DNA from: Acanthaster planci | Lineage: Eukaryota; Echinodermata; Asteroidea; Valvatida; Acanthasteridae | Length of the DNA: 27,925 nt | Direction: 5' to 3' | Assembly (NCBI RefSeq): GCF_001949145.1 | Contig: NW_019091424.1 | Location: 1,296,004-1,323,928 of the forward strand | Part shown: positions 10,101 to 21,600 of the stretch, in pieces | Layout: each line of letters starts with the position of its first letter | Numbering within the stretch: the stretch's first letter is position 1 | The notes under the pieces: model-generated | The model's input: only the letters and a program-made list of their open reading frames with translations | What the model was told of the DNA's origin: nothing | Database searches by the model: none | Translations under genes and position numbers: made by a program

Positions 10101-12655
10101 GATTGGCCATCTGGATCGGCTGGTTGTCTCGTGTAGGGTGTGCCTCTACTGGATATGGCTGAGGGTTCAATGGGTGCCGTGGCATTTCCACGGTGCAGTG
10201 GAAATCGGCCATCGGGGGTGCCACTCCTTGTGGGTTTGGGTAATATTGCGGCATCCTTGCTTGAGGTGGAGGCATTGGCTGGGCTGGGAATAAAACAAGA
10301 ACTCATGTCATATGTTTTTATTACAAACAAGTGGAAAACCCATCAAGTTATTTCAATCTAAATAAAGACCAAGGTGGTTTGATAAATTTACCAGTGACAA
10401 AAACATGAGTTACATGCCTGCTACATGTTCCCACTAAAAAACAAAGTCACCAGCAAAATGGCTCACAAAACATGGATTTGACTAAAGTTTCTTTCAATTA
10501 CAGTCCACAACCTCTTACCATCCTCAATCATCCAGAGGCTGAATGCCGAGTTTGTGTTTTTCCATTTGACTGGAAAAGATTGACAGAGCAGTAACATTTA
10601 TTCTCCCAATTGTTTACACAAACCTCTCTGACATTACCTAGTGACGTCGGATCAGTCGTGACGCTCTGGGTCCTTTGCTTGTCTGCAGGAGGCGGCTGCT
10701 GAGCGAAAGTTGAAGATGGCCACGTCTTGCTCAGTGGGTCTTCAGTGTTCACTGAGACAAGCAACCAACAATAAAAAATTCCCGTCAATAGAAATTTAGA
10801 TAAAAAAAATTACCCAAATGAAACTGCTAAGTATGCTATTTTTGGCTGAAGAATTCCCACCCGAGTCTACTTCTGTGCATCTAGTCTTTGATACAAATCT
10901 TCCGTCCGTTACAAAGCTGTAGTTAAATGTACTTCTTCTCAAACACAAATTTTCTTTAACGTTACACCGCTCTTCATTGTATGAAAAACAGATATCCTTA
11001 TTAGGCTTATGCGTTTGCCAAAAAAGCCCCACTTTTTTAAATGAATACAATTTATTTATGTTATTTCTTTATCCACTCAGGGCGCCCTGCTGCTGAGATG
11101 TCATCCAAGGAGGACTCTGTTCAGTGCACTGGATTTTCAGTTCAACTTAAGAACCGAGAATTCACACAACGAAAGCACGTCTGAGAAAGAGATTGTTCTG
11201 TACATGTAACTGCTGTGTACTTATGCACCATTGAATCGCCGCCGAAGAAGACAAAATTAAGCCCTTCAAATGTTTTTAAAAATGCACAGGTTTTATTTGA
11301 AGATTTTCATTCCTGGGATATCATGGCTTTGCTCATGAATATCGCAATATCACTAGCATGAAGCGAAACAAGGCAGAAAAGAAGCCTTTCAAAAAGTGAA
11401 ACAAAATTGAAAATGAGGCTACCTGAGACACAAGGTTTGGATGTTTGAATTAAAATCATTTGGTCACAGCTTCCCTGGTTTCTAATTCTACAAACTTTCT
11501 GGGACATCAAGAGAAAATGCAATGCACTGCTCAGTAGCAGGCTCTATATGTGGGTAATTCCAAAAATTAAGGGTCCAAAGGTGTGACAGTTTTTGTGTCT
11601 GTTACATCTGACCTTTGTCATTTGACATGGAAATATCACCAAAATTGATTTCAACCTATTACTATTTGTTTGGCAGGTAATTTGCATTAATTAATTCATC
11701 ACTCTTGGAAATCAGAATATGTGTTCTGAACTTGCAAAACCATATGTCGGATGTGACAGGGATACCAAAAAAAAAATGGACCCCTTATTTCTGGAGTTAC
11801 CCATGTACAATACGAAAAAGTCACAATACAGCAAGCGCCACCAAGAGTTTGCTACATAGGCCACTTGTCAAGTTTACGGTCAACACGCTACCGTAATTGA
11901 GCTCACTTTGGTAGGCAACTTGGGGATTACTGGATTGATTGAATTGTTCCCTGCACCACAAAAAGCCATCATTTTGGCAACCTAACACCCCATCGCAATA
12001 AACAATTTCCAATTTTCAACCAAGATAAACAACTGAAGAAAAATGAAGTTTCCCACCCATAGTGCCGTTAACAAATGAGACTGTGTCGACTGTTTTTCCC
12101 ATAATGCCTTATGAAACACCTCTCTGTGACAAAACTCTTGGTGGCGCACTTCATTACGAATCGCCAGTATTTTCAATCCATGGAAATTAGTCAGGCTTGG
12201 GGTAGATGAGGACACATTCTTTTAAACACTAAGTAAGCCTGCCGTAAAGACTACAAAAAATTCCGAGTGCAATTCACAATGCCTTTTTGAGACCGTCCCC
12301 AGGACACTTTTAAGAAGAATCTGCATCCCTGAGCCCGGCCCAATCAAGGTTTTCAAAACGATGCGACGGCATACACCACAGATGTACCTGGTTTCCGCGC
12401 CTCTTCAAACTGGTTCACCTTCTTGACGAGCCTGAGGAGTTTCTGTCCCTCCAGTGCTTCCTTCAAGGGACCCAAATTATCCTCGCTCAGCTTGTCCCTG
12501 TTTTGCATCTCCTGCAGGAAGTGAGTGCCGGTGCTGATGTTGGTAGCCGCATCAAAGTCCAGGTCAAAGGCCATGTCGTGTACATTTTGGGGGGTTAGGC
12601 CGCGAGCAATCTCCCGGAGGAGTGACTTGTAGTTTGTTATGGCCGAGTCAGCCAT
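5858..12655 (-). CDS. DED-containing protein with Pro/Gln-rich coiled-coil linker and uncharacterised C-terminal domain
   Basis: Seven coding exons on minus: 12655-12388, 10751-10638, 10283-9558, 8514-8437, 7679-7575, 7124-6738 and 6093-5858. Every boundary is AG/GT and every intron is phase 1. The frame closes on TGA after 638 codons (637 aa). The start ATG has Kozak context (GGCATGG) and lies 17 bases inside an exon with its own acceptor, so a 5'-UTR exon must exist upstream. Domains: DED at residues ~6-85; Pro/Gln/Ser-rich disordered linker ~90-430 with a short coiled coil at ~223-247; beta-rich conserved-looking domain ~431-637. No signal peptide or membrane segment is visible, so it is probably cytosolic. 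DEDs assemble with other DEDs to recruit caspases or build signalling scaffolds. The partner and the role of the C-terminal domain are unknown. I do not recognise a named orthologue. Confidence 0.85.
6143..6319. mobile_element. MITE-like inverted-repeat element, family 1, copy b (in the last intron of the DED gene)
   Basis: The left end AATAGGGCCGTTTCACAACA continues into GTGC and a shared GAGTTTGCAATGCGTTGGCC. The right end, reverse-complemented, reads AATACTGGCGATTCACGACA with the same continuation. The 177-bp length and end sequence match the copy at 3709-3886. The copy is intronic, in the 6094-6737 intron, and does not interrupt coding sequence. Confidence 0.8.
8976..9061 (-). repeat. tRNA-like sequence, probably a tRNA-derived SINE head
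   Basis: On minus, an A-box-like TGGTCCAGTGGGT (9053-9041) is followed ~33 bases on by a B-box GGTTCGAACCC (9008-8998) inside a good T-arm stem (GTGGG/CCCAC). The acceptor and anticodon stems do not pair convincingly, so a functional tRNA is unlikely. The sequence sits in a 1.0-kb intron of the DED gene (8515-9557), in the same orientation. Confidence 0.5.
9558..10283 (-). other. Pro/Gln-rich low-complexity exon with short coiled coil
   Basis: This single 726-bp exon encodes residues 128-369. It is dominated by Pro, Gln, Ser, Asn, Tyr and Met (for example PQYYPNPQGVAPPM), with one charged heptad-like segment, RELQRMIELLQEKVKLQDQL, at ~226-245. The composition is that of an intrinsically disordered, possibly phase-separating or prion-like linker joining an N-terminal death fold to the C-terminal domain. 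The coiled coil could dimerise the protein. Confidence 0.75.
11809..12171. mobile_element. Degenerate inverted-repeat element, family 1, copy c (in the first coding intron of the DED gene)
   Basis: The left end begins AATACGAAAAAGTCACAATA and includes GCGCCACCAAGAGTTTG. The right end, reverse-complemented, begins AATACTGGCGATTCGTAATG and includes GCGCCACCAAGAGTTTTG. The 363-bp length is about twice the other family members, so the interior is different or carries an insertion. Confidence 0.6.
12388..12655 (-). other. Death effector domain (exon 1 of the DED gene, residues 1-89)
   Basis: The translation begins MADSAITNYKSLLREIARGL and fits the six-helix DED pattern: aromatic plus LL in helix 1 (Y9, L12, L13), a hydrophobic helix 2 (V25-F30), THFLQEM in helix 4, SEDNLGPLKEAL for helix 5, and QKLLRLVKKV for helix 6. 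Canonical DEDs carry an R-x-D-L charge motif in helix 6. Here it reads Q-K-L-L, so the usual charge triad is lost or altered. Death-fold relatives (CARD, PYD) are possible alternatives, but the S-E-D-N-L helix-5 start is most DED-like. Confidence 0.75.
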
Positions 12656-12672
12656 GCCTAGTGCGAAGATTC

Positions 12673-13927
12673 CTATGGCAGGAAAAAACAACAGTATTGC
12701 ACCACGAAAACCTCCGTTGGATTTCCATTTCAACCAGTTGAGGAAGCAAAGAAAATCCCTCCAAAACATTTATTACACTGCATGTGATCTTTTTACCCAC
12801 AAAAAAATGTTAAGAAAGATCTATTCAATGGAAATTAAGACATTTGTCCATTTTGATTGACATCATTCTTATCGGTCATTTTGTCACTTAAATCGGCACT
12901 ATGTCTGTTGCTTAGCAACTCTCATCACTTCTAAGAGCATGCATATTTCAGATGTGAGATGCACTGGTTGTGCAAGTGTCGTATTCACTTCCGTACTCTA
13001 TATAACAGCCTTATGCTCTATAAAACAGCTTCTCACAATTCAGATTACATTTAGCAAATTTAAGAGCCATGATTAAGCAAGATTTAAGAGATGAACAAGA
13101 CTTCTTGCCCAGTTGAAAATTTCTCTTCCATGAATAATTTACTTTTTAAATCTTAAGATATCCGACGCTTTTCATTTGAATCTGCTTGAAGCAAGCCTCC
13201 ATAGTGCAATTTTTTTCATTTAAAACAAAAGAAAATTTTTTCTTCCTTTTCATGAATTTTGCATTCAAATATTCACATTCGAAAAATAATCTTTGAATAT
13301 TCAACAATCGATCAAATTATTATTCAGATATTTGGCACAGCCCAACACGTAATTTTTGTTCAAAGGCAATTATGATGGGCTGCAAATTTGATCAAAAGAT
13401 CAATTTTTCTCACACTTTACATTTCTAAATTCACAAGAAATGGGCGAACATGACAGAGAAAACGCTGCCAATTTGGTTCCAACTTCCATTTTTGGGGGGA
13501 CTGACCTTATACCGTGCATACGCGTAATGTAATTTGACTTGACTAATTTGATTTTTCACTGCTATGCTAAGACAAAAATGGTGCAGATTGCAAATTCTTT
13601 GCAAAGTAGGCCTATTTAAGGAGGGGTTTATGATGTTTTAGTAATTAATAAGTTCAATGTATTAATACAAAAACAATGCAATGGCGAAACCACTAATCTC
13701 CTTGGAACCCAACATCCGTTTGCGATCAACTAATTAATCATGCCACATGCATGCCATACCCCTCCGCATGTTGACATTCGATGTCGTCACCTGCCTTAGT
13801 TCGCCGCTGGATACCCACCATACTCGGACGTCGGATTCCGCCCACCCATGGGTTGACAAAAATCCCATTTCTCGTCACTAAGCCACGCATCCCTCACCAC
13901 AAATCGTATCAAATTTTTAACACTCAC
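12673..13927. other. Probable 5'-UTR intron of the DED gene
   Basis: The DED start exon has an acceptor (CCATAG) at 12673-12678, so the sequence to the right must be intron up to a leader exon. It is AT-rich, with a stretch of degenerate ATTC/GAATATTC-like sequence at ~13,200-13,420 and a half-copy of the TATAGAGTAC repeat end near 12,985-13,013. No coding exon was found. Confidence 0.45.
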
Positions 13928-14010
13928 CTAACCGAATTACCTGGATCCTCCAAAGTCACAAACAAAGATTGAACCTAGGACAAAAAACAACAAAAATGTA
14001 AACAAACGAG
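13928..14010 (-). promoter_or_regulatory. Candidate leader exon (5' UTR) of the DED gene
   Basis: On minus, a strong donor TAG/GTGAGTG (exon end 13928) occurs ~1.26 kb upstream of the DED start exon, the first good donor in that direction. The right limit (~14010) is a guess. No transcript evidence can be read from the sequence. Confidence 0.3.
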
Positions 14011-15641
14011 ACGCTTCGTAAGTTTCCTTTTTGCGTATTCTGTAAAATGGTAAAATGAACGAAAATGGCTAGCTGTGTGTGATTGTGAAATCTTGGCTTG
14101 TCCACGCATGAGCATTATAACGCACGTGAGTAGATCTGGATGGTCTCAAAGGAGGCTTTTATTTTCCAGTCAATAATTTTTATGTATATATACAATTTTA
14201 AAGCAAAATAACTTAAATGTATGATTTTCTTTCATCAATGTATTAAGTTTTTCTTAAAAAGGAGGAGTTAATTCTAACTTCCAAAATAGGCAAGCCACCC
14301 CAAAGTGGGGAATCCCAGGAAGTTAAAAATAAACCCTGGGCATACCCAACGAGCTTTTACCAGAAAAAGGTACCCAGACGGAAGGCGTGCTTGATTAGGT
14401 CTCTCGGTGCACTCTATCAATCATAACAGTAGAGGGGAACTGACTATGTTGTCGGCAGGCCACAACCAGTGGACTTGGACAAAGTTTTCTTCATGATTGT
14501 CCACCGACCCACCTGTAAATGAAAATGCAAAGATATGCTTGACGCAGGTAGGTATACATTGGTTATTAAAATCACAAATTAGTATTCGCTGACAATGCTT
14601 GTCCTCATCTTTCGGTCGAATATGTTATGGGTGTCGTTTCGAGCAATTTAATTCCAGACTTCTAACATGTCTAATAGTTTCCTTCATACGGCATGTCTGG
14701 CATACGTCATGTCGTTTTCTTGGGAATTCCCAGCCCGAAAGTCATTATGAAAATTCGACGAATTTTTATTGAATGTGTGGGTTGGACTTTCCCAAGTTTA
14801 TAAAAGTTTCAAACAGCTTTTAAAAAATGAAATTGTTTCGTATGGCAGGTTGCAATGTTGTTACGCGTATGGCACCTACCACTGATCTGGGCCTATCAGT
14901 ATGATCATGAGTCATGACTGTATAGGGAAAAAAAATAACTTGTCGTGATTGTATGTAACTACATGTGTACCTTTGTTATGATAATGAAACTGTACCATAA
15001 AGGCAAGCTTTATGTTTTATATATCTTTTGGAACCTCACCTCAGGCAATAATTATCAGACATGTGACATTGGGCGTTTACGAAACGGGTGGCTTGGGCGT
15101 AGTCTTTAGCTTCACTCATTGTCACTGGTCCCAGTCTGCATGGCTGGAGTCTCCAAAATGGCTGGAACCAGCGAAGACTAAGCCTGAGCCACTTGTTTCA
15201 TAAACGCCCCTATATTAGGATTGCAATAAGTCACCACATTGTTCATTACGAGAAGAGCTCCATCATGTCCGTACACAGTCATCGCATGATGCCCCATGCA
15301 CAAACCCTTTGACACTAGTTTGAAAAAATCACAGTACTTTTGAAGTAAATGTTTCAATATTTTCCCTGTGCTTTTCTTTTCTTTAAGGTACTTGGTCTAT
15401 CCTTCCCTCAAAGTAGATACTCTTCAAGAGCAAGTGCCCATGTTAGTTCATCCTTTATCCCCCCCAATCTCTTGACTTAAATATCAAAGCCCTCACTTGC
15501 CAGTGAGTCCTCCTGTTTGGATTTATTCCCAGCAGGTGTCTGATGTCTTCACTGGTCCCCGGGTCACAAATTGTCTTTGTTCTCTTCACGTTCCTGCTAA
15601 CTGATGCCTTCCGCCTTGGCAAGCAGATAGATAGGGCCAGG
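14011..15641. promoter_or_regulatory. Divergent intergenic region / candidate 5' leader of the TPR-CHAT gene
   Basis: The DED gene reads left and the TPR-CHAT gene reads right from this region. On plus, good donors end at 14125 (CGCAC/GTGAGT) and 14547 (GACGCAG/GTAGGT). A pyrimidine-rich acceptor (GGCAAGCAG) ends at 15626, just 15 bases before the ATG at 15642, so a spliced leader is plausible. If 13928 (minus) and 14125 (plus) are true leader donors, the two start sites would be within ~200 bp. One small inverted-repeat element sits at 15071-15210. No other gene was seen. Confidence 0.35.
15071..15210. mobile_element. Short inverted-repeat element upstream of the TPR-CHAT start
   Basis: The left end GGGCGTTTACGAAACGGGTG continues GCT. 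The reverse complement of the right end is GGGGCGTTTATGAAACAAGT followed by GGCT. The element is ~140 bp, non-coding, with ~25-bp imperfect inverted ends. It belongs to neither of the other families. Confidence 0.6.
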
Positions 15642-18600
15642 ATGGCTGTTCCATCATCACAAACATACATCCCTAAACTCTCCTTGAAGGATGCCCACAG
15701 AGAGAGAATTGACGTGCTGATGGCAGACGCTAGCGCGCAGCAAGAACAGCTCCTCGCAGAGTACCGGGCAGAAAATTATGAAACGCTGTCTGTCGGTGAG
15801 CTATTGATCCTACAAAGGAAAGCGGCAGTAGGCAGTGATCTCCAAGTCATAAATTTTCAACTCGGTGGGGACTAAAACAGATCTTGAAATGAGCGAGTGA
15901 TTTCATTACTCACCTTTGATAGGGACCTACATTTAGTAAAAAATCAAGTGCATTTCTTGGCATCTGTTCCATTTGTAATTGGGAGCAAATCTAGAGATCG
16001 GACAGCTTTTTGTCATCGCAATTGCTTGATAAAAAGTCAAGTATTCAGAAACATAACTATAGTGCCCAAAATTTATACTTGGTGGCCATACTAAATATTT
16101 AGAGCCTATTTTTTAAAACCTGGTGGGAGACAAGCAAAACCTGATGGACTACCAGGCTACTTACAAGGTTGGAAAACACTTGGGAGGCATTTTGCTTCCA
16201 AGCCTTGGGACTATCCAGTCTTCAAGTGTGTAAAAACTGCATATTACACATCATAGTTGTCAAGCAGTGTTAGCATTTCAGTTTTTCACCCTGCACAGAT
16301 GAGAGAATTTCCAAAGCCCAGGACCTGCTCTCCGTCAATCTACCTGCTGCTGCCACCCTACTGAGACAGACTTTAAACAAACCAGGTCTCTCTGTCAAGC
16401 AGGTGAGTTCAACCCTCAAAATCAGACAGCATTCATTAAATGCTCATTAAATTCTGCTAGCAGTCTGGGTCATACTTGAAATAAGACGCATTAAACCTGA
16501 TAGCAAGTTTCCTCGTTTTAAAATCTATTCAACTTTGACTTATTTCCATCCAGTGTATTCATTGTTCATATATAGTAATGTTCCACCTGCCGTGTTGTTG
16601 CTGTCCACTGCACATATGGGTCTGGTTTGACTCACTTCAATCCAGACATAGCGATAAATAAGGTCAGTTCTTTCCTTGTGTATGCAGCAAATGCATTGTT
16701 ACCGGCTCCTGTATCTGGTCTTTATGTCTCTGGGGCCACTCAGTGAAGGTTTAAAAGCAGCCACGCAGGAGTACTCTGTCATAAAATCTGCAACTTTAGC
16801 CCATGAGGGCAGCAGATTCTTGGTTATCGATGCGGAGGATGTCACTTCACCACCAGGAGACTCTGCGCAAGAGCTCCAAGAGATGCGCTTCCAGGCCGCC
16901 CTGGACCTGGGCAACGCCCACCGTTTCCTGGGCAACATGGACCAGGCCAGAACATTCCTGGACGAGGCCATGGCGATTGCCGTGGAGACAGATGATGCGG
17001 ACAAAGTCACTGCAGCGACCATTCACCACGGTGAGTGGATCCTTGCTAGCGGTCATCTAAAAGACGCCATCAGCCAGGTGTTCCAGCCGCTGCTGAAGCG
17101 AAACATGAGCGACCGGAATCGCGGCATCTTGCTGCAGGCATTCGGAAATGCTTGTAGGTAAGACCAAACTTATGCTGATCAGACACGAACAAGAAAAGGT
17201 CATATTTCAAGTGCTATTGGTAACGCTATACTTTCCAGACAGCAAGAAATGGAGGAAGATATTTGGAAGCATGAAAGATTCCTTTTTGAAATGCTTTGTA
17301 TATGCGTGAGCAAGTGACACCCATTGACAACAATCACCAAGCAAGCTCACACTTTTCGATGGTGAGGGAGCACTTCTTCACATACTTGAAAACTCCAAAC
17401 AGAACTGGACCCCTTTGAGGGACACATCAGGGATGCCTATCACTTTGGATCTTTCTTTTAAAGGGCTGCTGCAGACTGGGGTCCGGCCAAGGAATACATG
17501 CGAGAAGCCATCACCATCGCCGAGGGGCTCAATGACCCGGTTGCTGTGGCCGATCGCCAAGGCGACCTGGGAACAATATTCCGGTCAGAGGGACGGACAA
17601 GCGACGCACTGCTCTACCAGAAGAAGCAGTTTGTTTTCGCCAGAGGGAGGGGTAGGCAAACACCTTATCAGCTCTGTTCCAAGTATTCCGAGAAGTCTAG
17701 TGACTCCCTGCCTTGAGCAGAAGCACGTCTTCATCGGTTGAAAAGAGCCATGTTGGTGGGCAGTGTTCATTTTGTCGGTCGCGACACTATTGTGCGTTTC
17801 ATAGTCATTTGTGAACCAGTGAAGTGCAGTTCATACCAAAGGAGTCTCCGTTAATGTTGCTAGGAGAATTGCGCCCTCTCTTGGTCTAGCTCAAGACTCA
17901 TGAGTAGGACTAGTTTCAGCACTCAGTTGCATCTCTGTCCTTTCAGTACCATGGCCTGATGTCTATTGATGTCTGCTTAAATAGTTCTTCCAGTTTCAGG
18001 ATGGAAACTTTTTCCCAAAACATAGGGACTGAAATGTTGATCCTGGTAAAAACAAATTTTATTAGAAAGGAAACGGTTTCTGCCAGGATCTCAACATTAG
18101 ACCCTCGTATTTTTAGGATTCTTTTTGCAAGATGAAAGAAATTTTATTGCTACCGTATCAAAATAAAAACCAATGCAATGTTTTGTTGTACTAATTAGCA
18201 CGCCTTCCTGTGTTGGTTGCTGGGCAGAAGTCCTTGGAGTTGTACCCAGTTGTCATCCATAAGTAAGGGTGCCAGTCTATGGTTGCAGTGTCTGTAATTG
18301 TCTCAGACCAGTAAAGGTTAGACCACTCTTCGACCATAACCCAGGCAGTGATCATCTGTACCTGGCGATCCCATGACATTATCATCGATATCTTGTGCTT
18401 GTATTTTTGGAGCAGGCGATCAGGCAGCTCTCTGCGTGTCCTGCTTCAACATCGGTTTCACCCACTATTCCATGAAGCCGCCCAACTATGACGTAGCCCT
18501 CATCTACCATTCCATCCACCTGGAGCTAGCCGAACGGATCGGGTATCTGGCCATGAAGTCGAGAGCTCTGAATGCCCTCGGAAAGATCTACACAGGTTTG

Positions 18601-21600
18601 CTATACCATTCGCAAACCAGTATTTAAGGGGGCTGGAAAGCAGGTTGTTGGAAAAAGCGAACATAAATCAGCCAATTTATAAAATAAGCCAAATATCACC
18701 AAAAAATTAAGAGCCATCTTTACAACATATGTGAGACGTTTCTAAAATGCAGTGCTTCCTCTTTTCAAAATGAGATATTTCCCTTCAGTGTAACTGTTAC
18801 TATTTTAAATAGCCAATGCATGGTCAAAACATGACGTTGGGCCGATCAGCATAACCACACCCGACTCATCATCGTGCACTGAACGTGTTCAATCTGGGAT
18901 TACATCAGATGTTTTATGCTCAAATGACTTCACCTCTTTGAAATATTAATTAATTCTGTGCCTTTATTTCATTTTGATGGCGTTTCAGCTTTGAGAGACT
19001 ATGAGTCTGCCGTTAAACTCCTGGAGGAATGTTTGGAAGTGCACAGCAAAATTGGCAATCATCGCGGGCTGGGGATAGCCTACGGAAACATCGGCACAGT
19101 CTACCGTGCCATGGGTGAGAATGAACCATTAATGACCATTACAGACATCAGCAACAAGCCACGTTACCATTGCATTGTTGCTTGCTTAATAAACTTTGCC
19201 GAGGTGACTTGGACAGGAGTCAATATATCCCTGCTCTCTCAGCATTAAAAATGAGCAAATTGGACTAGTTTTAAATTATGCAAGACAAGACTGAAGAAAT
19301 GAAAAGATGGCAGTTGAAGTCTTCGAATTTTTTCCATTGCCCCTTTTCCAGAATTTCACCAAAAGTTGATATCATGCAGGTTGACCCCAGTAAGCTCGGT
19401 GGTCAACTTGTTGTAAGCAGGATTTCACTGTTCTATTCCTGACTTCATTTTTATGTCTTATAAATTTTTAAACAACACCCATTACCCTAAACGAAACCAT
19501 TGAAGGGCAAACCAAATGGCTAATTACTGAACCAAAATGTTAAAGTGTACTTCTGCCTGCCTGAATTTATTTACGAGGAGCTATCTTTGGTGTCTTTTCA
19601 GGCAAGTTTGAGGAGGCAGTCGTTTACCATGAAAAGTATCGTGAGAATGCTGATGAACGTGATGACGTGGGGGGCGTGGCCATCATGCAGCGCGAGCTAG
19701 CCATGGACTACTTGTTTACTCAGGTGCATTTGTGTTAAATTGATATCAGGACAGAAGTTGTCTATGATTGGAAAGAGTTGAATGAAACAGATTATCAGAA
19801 GTTGCTTGTCGATGACAAACTAATATTCTTAAAGATTTGTCCAAGTGAGAAACTCTACGTTGAACTCAAAATATTGTCAAGAAAAATGCTTTGCTGTAAT
19901 TTCAGATTGCGAGAGCTATTGGTTTGCATCAGATGGTTTTCCTATTTTTGAAAAACTAGTACCTTTTTATGTATCCATTAACAATTCCTTTGACCAGGAT
20001 CTGGACACGGCAGAGAAGTACATTACCGATGCTTTCTTCACGCTGGAGCGAATCCGTGCCAAGATCGGCGAGGAGGACTCGTCGCGCATTGCCAACTTTG
20101 AGAAGAACCAGTTTGAGGCCTTCAACCTCCTGCAGACGATCCTCATCCGGAAGGGGAAATTCCGCGAGGCGCTGGCATTGTCTGAGCAAGGCCGAGCAAG
20201 GGCTCTTGCTGACCTGATTCAACAAAACCAGAAGGAGCTAGACTCAGAAAGGTAGAATGTTTTTCCTAGAAGGCGTCAGCGTTGCAGTCCAGTACTCTTT
20301 GAGCATCAAGGTTGCCTGCCAAATTTTGGACTAGGTAAGAGGGAATGAATCTGGAGTACACAAGCACAAAGGAAAGTTTACAAACTAAACGTAAGACTTC
20401 ATCAGGCACTCCCAGTTGTGTAAAATTTAAGTTTTAAGGAGAAAAATATTTGGAAAGTACTCAACCAACTACTTTTCAAGTACTTTTGTCCTAAAACTCA
20501 ATCTTTTTCAAACAGTGATGGTCTGACGTCATCATTTTACTTTGTCATCTTACCTCGCTACATGTACCATCAAATGCCGATGTACTTCAGCTTTGTTCCC
20601 TCCGAACTAGTTAAAGGTTTCGTAGAGAAATTGGTTCTTGAAAAGTGCTCAACTACAACACTGAAAGGCATTAATTTACTTCCTGTTGCAAAGTCTGCCG
20701 ATTGTCTCTTCTTTTTTCAGGTCTGGGTACTGTCATTTCTTTCAGTCGTAATAACGGAGCATTTTATTTTTATGTTTTAGTATGGATAGGTTGCTTGATA
20801 ATGGGGAAGTACGAGTGACTAGACTCAAACTTTGAAAGATCAAAAACATTTGGATGGATCTTTTGGGGTATACTTTTTACAGCTTTTTTTTACAAGATGA
20901 ATTGTGTTGCAAATTGTAAAAGTCCTTTTGTCTCTTTTCCCATTTTTACTCAGCTCTCGTGATTTCAACACTGGCTCTGAGTACATAAGCACCACATCTA
21001 TGTTGGAGGAACGTTTTACAGAGAAAGCCCTCGCTGATATTTTCCAAACGGCCAGCGAGCTCAACACAACTCTCGTCATCTACTCCATCGTGACCGAGTT
21101 CACACCAGCAGGAGACGTCGAGAAATGGCTGTACTCCTGGGTGGTCGTCAGGGGAACAGCAGAGACAGCCAATGAGGAGATCCGTAACATAACTCCTCCT
21201 GGGTCAACCAATGAAGGAGAGGCTTACGTGGAAGATGGCAGCTGGAAGGTCCACTTTGCTAAGAGAATGCTGAGTTCAGAGAGGAAAGGGCCAGACATCC
21301 AAGTAGACGACAAACACGTGAACTCTCTCTGTCGCTCTCTTGGAGAACTGAGCGTGAGTGAAACATTGAACACAAAAGGTAAAAGATCATATTGTAAATG
21401 GAAGCTTTTGCAGTAAATCTGGAACTCAGCTAATTTATCAAGCCATTTTGGCTTCTCTCAAATATTTCAGAGTCACGTCCGTCACGTTTTCCACTGTTAT
21501 ACCTTATAAGGAGAAGCACTTCTGCTTTTTCTTAAAAAAAAGGTGAAATACTAGACCGAAACTGAGATTTCTACTGAATGGGCAAAGAATTTTTGGTTGG

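Noticed and set aside
9578-10293. Plus-strand frames opposite the Pro/Gln-rich exon
   Set aside because: Antisense shadows of a low-complexity exon. The minus strand has the fitting splice sites and phases.
18032-18099. Imperfect inverted repeat AATGTTGATCCTGG / CCAGGATCTCAACATT
   Set aside because: It is short and imperfect, and I could not define element boundaries or relatives in the window. It may be a decayed MITE but was not called.
21354-21359. Strong donor GTGAGT inside exon 9 of the TPR-CHAT gene
   Set aside because: Using it would leave phase 0, which does not match the phase-1 acceptor at 21724. The donor after 21378 matches.
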